Notes under the pieces: generated by a model
Told to the model about the DNA's origin: nothing
Database searches by the model: none
What the model saw: the letters and a program-made list of their open reading frames with translations, nothing else
Assembly: GCA_017432645.1 (NCBI GenBank)
Contig: JAFRIU010000017.1
Coordinates: 1-52,024, forward strand
Origin: Bacilli bacterium
GTDB taxonomy: Bacteria; Bacillota_I; Bacilli_A; RF39; UBA660
Direction: 5' to 3'
DNA length: 52,024 nucleotides
Translations under genes and position numbers: made by a program
Part shown: positions 52,017-52,024 of the stretch, piece after piece
Position numbering within the stretch: the first letter of the stretch is position 1
Layout: each line of letters starts with the position of its first letter

Positions 52017-52024
52017 AGAAAAAA

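Overview
The window comes from a low-GC, Gram-positive-type bacterium, most likely an uncultured gut member of the Bacillota/Bacilli side (RF39-like or Mollicutes-related lineages). I infer this from gene content and style; no 16S rRNA is present. AT-rich codons, AGGAGG-type ribosome sites, sigma-A-type promoters and intrinsic terminators fit. It is not a wall-less Mycoplasma: ddl, murF, an LtaS-like enzyme, a NagZ-like hydrolase and a sortase imply a peptidoglycan and anionic-polymer envelope, and TGA is used as a stop (end of pgi), so the code is standard. Every protein gene lies on the minus strand; only tRNA-Lys is on plus. I saw no insertion sequence, prophage, CRISPR array, rRNA or integrase.

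Layout, left to right (transcription runs right to left). 1-6081: an envelope locus with its own promoter and structured leader: a DUF5011-like pseudopilin-like protein, a class-B-like sortase, a huge Cys-rich exported protein, and a TadE/DUF5411-like small membrane protein cut by the window edge. 6175-10847: housekeeping operon RluA-type pseudouridine synthase, GH3 NagZ-like, hot-dog thioesterase, AsnRS, PP2C phosphatase. 10878-13899: DnaQ-like protein, Pgi, PAP2 phosphatase and a catalytically degenerate HAD protein. 13945-21637: a 2547-residue cyclic beta-1,2-glucan synthase-like enzyme. 21710-23848: tRNA-Ser, a WXG-like membrane protein, tRNA-Ile/Asn/Glu and divergent tRNA-Lys. 23893-30226: envelope operon ltaS-like, unknown, alpha/beta hydrolase, murF with a membrane domain, ddl. 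30258-33668: small membrane protein, GGDEF receptor with an altered signature, YihY. 33670-36889: gatCAB. 36946-40262: two unknown membrane proteins and ligA. 40304-45799: a 1487-residue unknown protein overlapping an inactive-looking ProA-like protein. 45837-48956: sugar nucleotidyltransferase and pcrA. 49048-52016: a type IV prepilin-like protein fused to InlB-like and DUF285 (BspA-type) repeats.

The theme is the cell surface. The two ends of the window are linked by a shared Cys-bounded pseudopilin-type module, suggesting a related class of pilin-derived surface proteins. The most novel candidates are (i) the sortase/Cys-rich/pseudopilin locus, (ii) the prepilin-DUF285 fusion with a regular 30-residue repeat, and (iii) the 1487-residue protein coupled to a dead ProA-like partner. 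A second theme is domains that look catalytically or signature-degenerate (HAD, GGDEF, ALDH, DnaQ-like).
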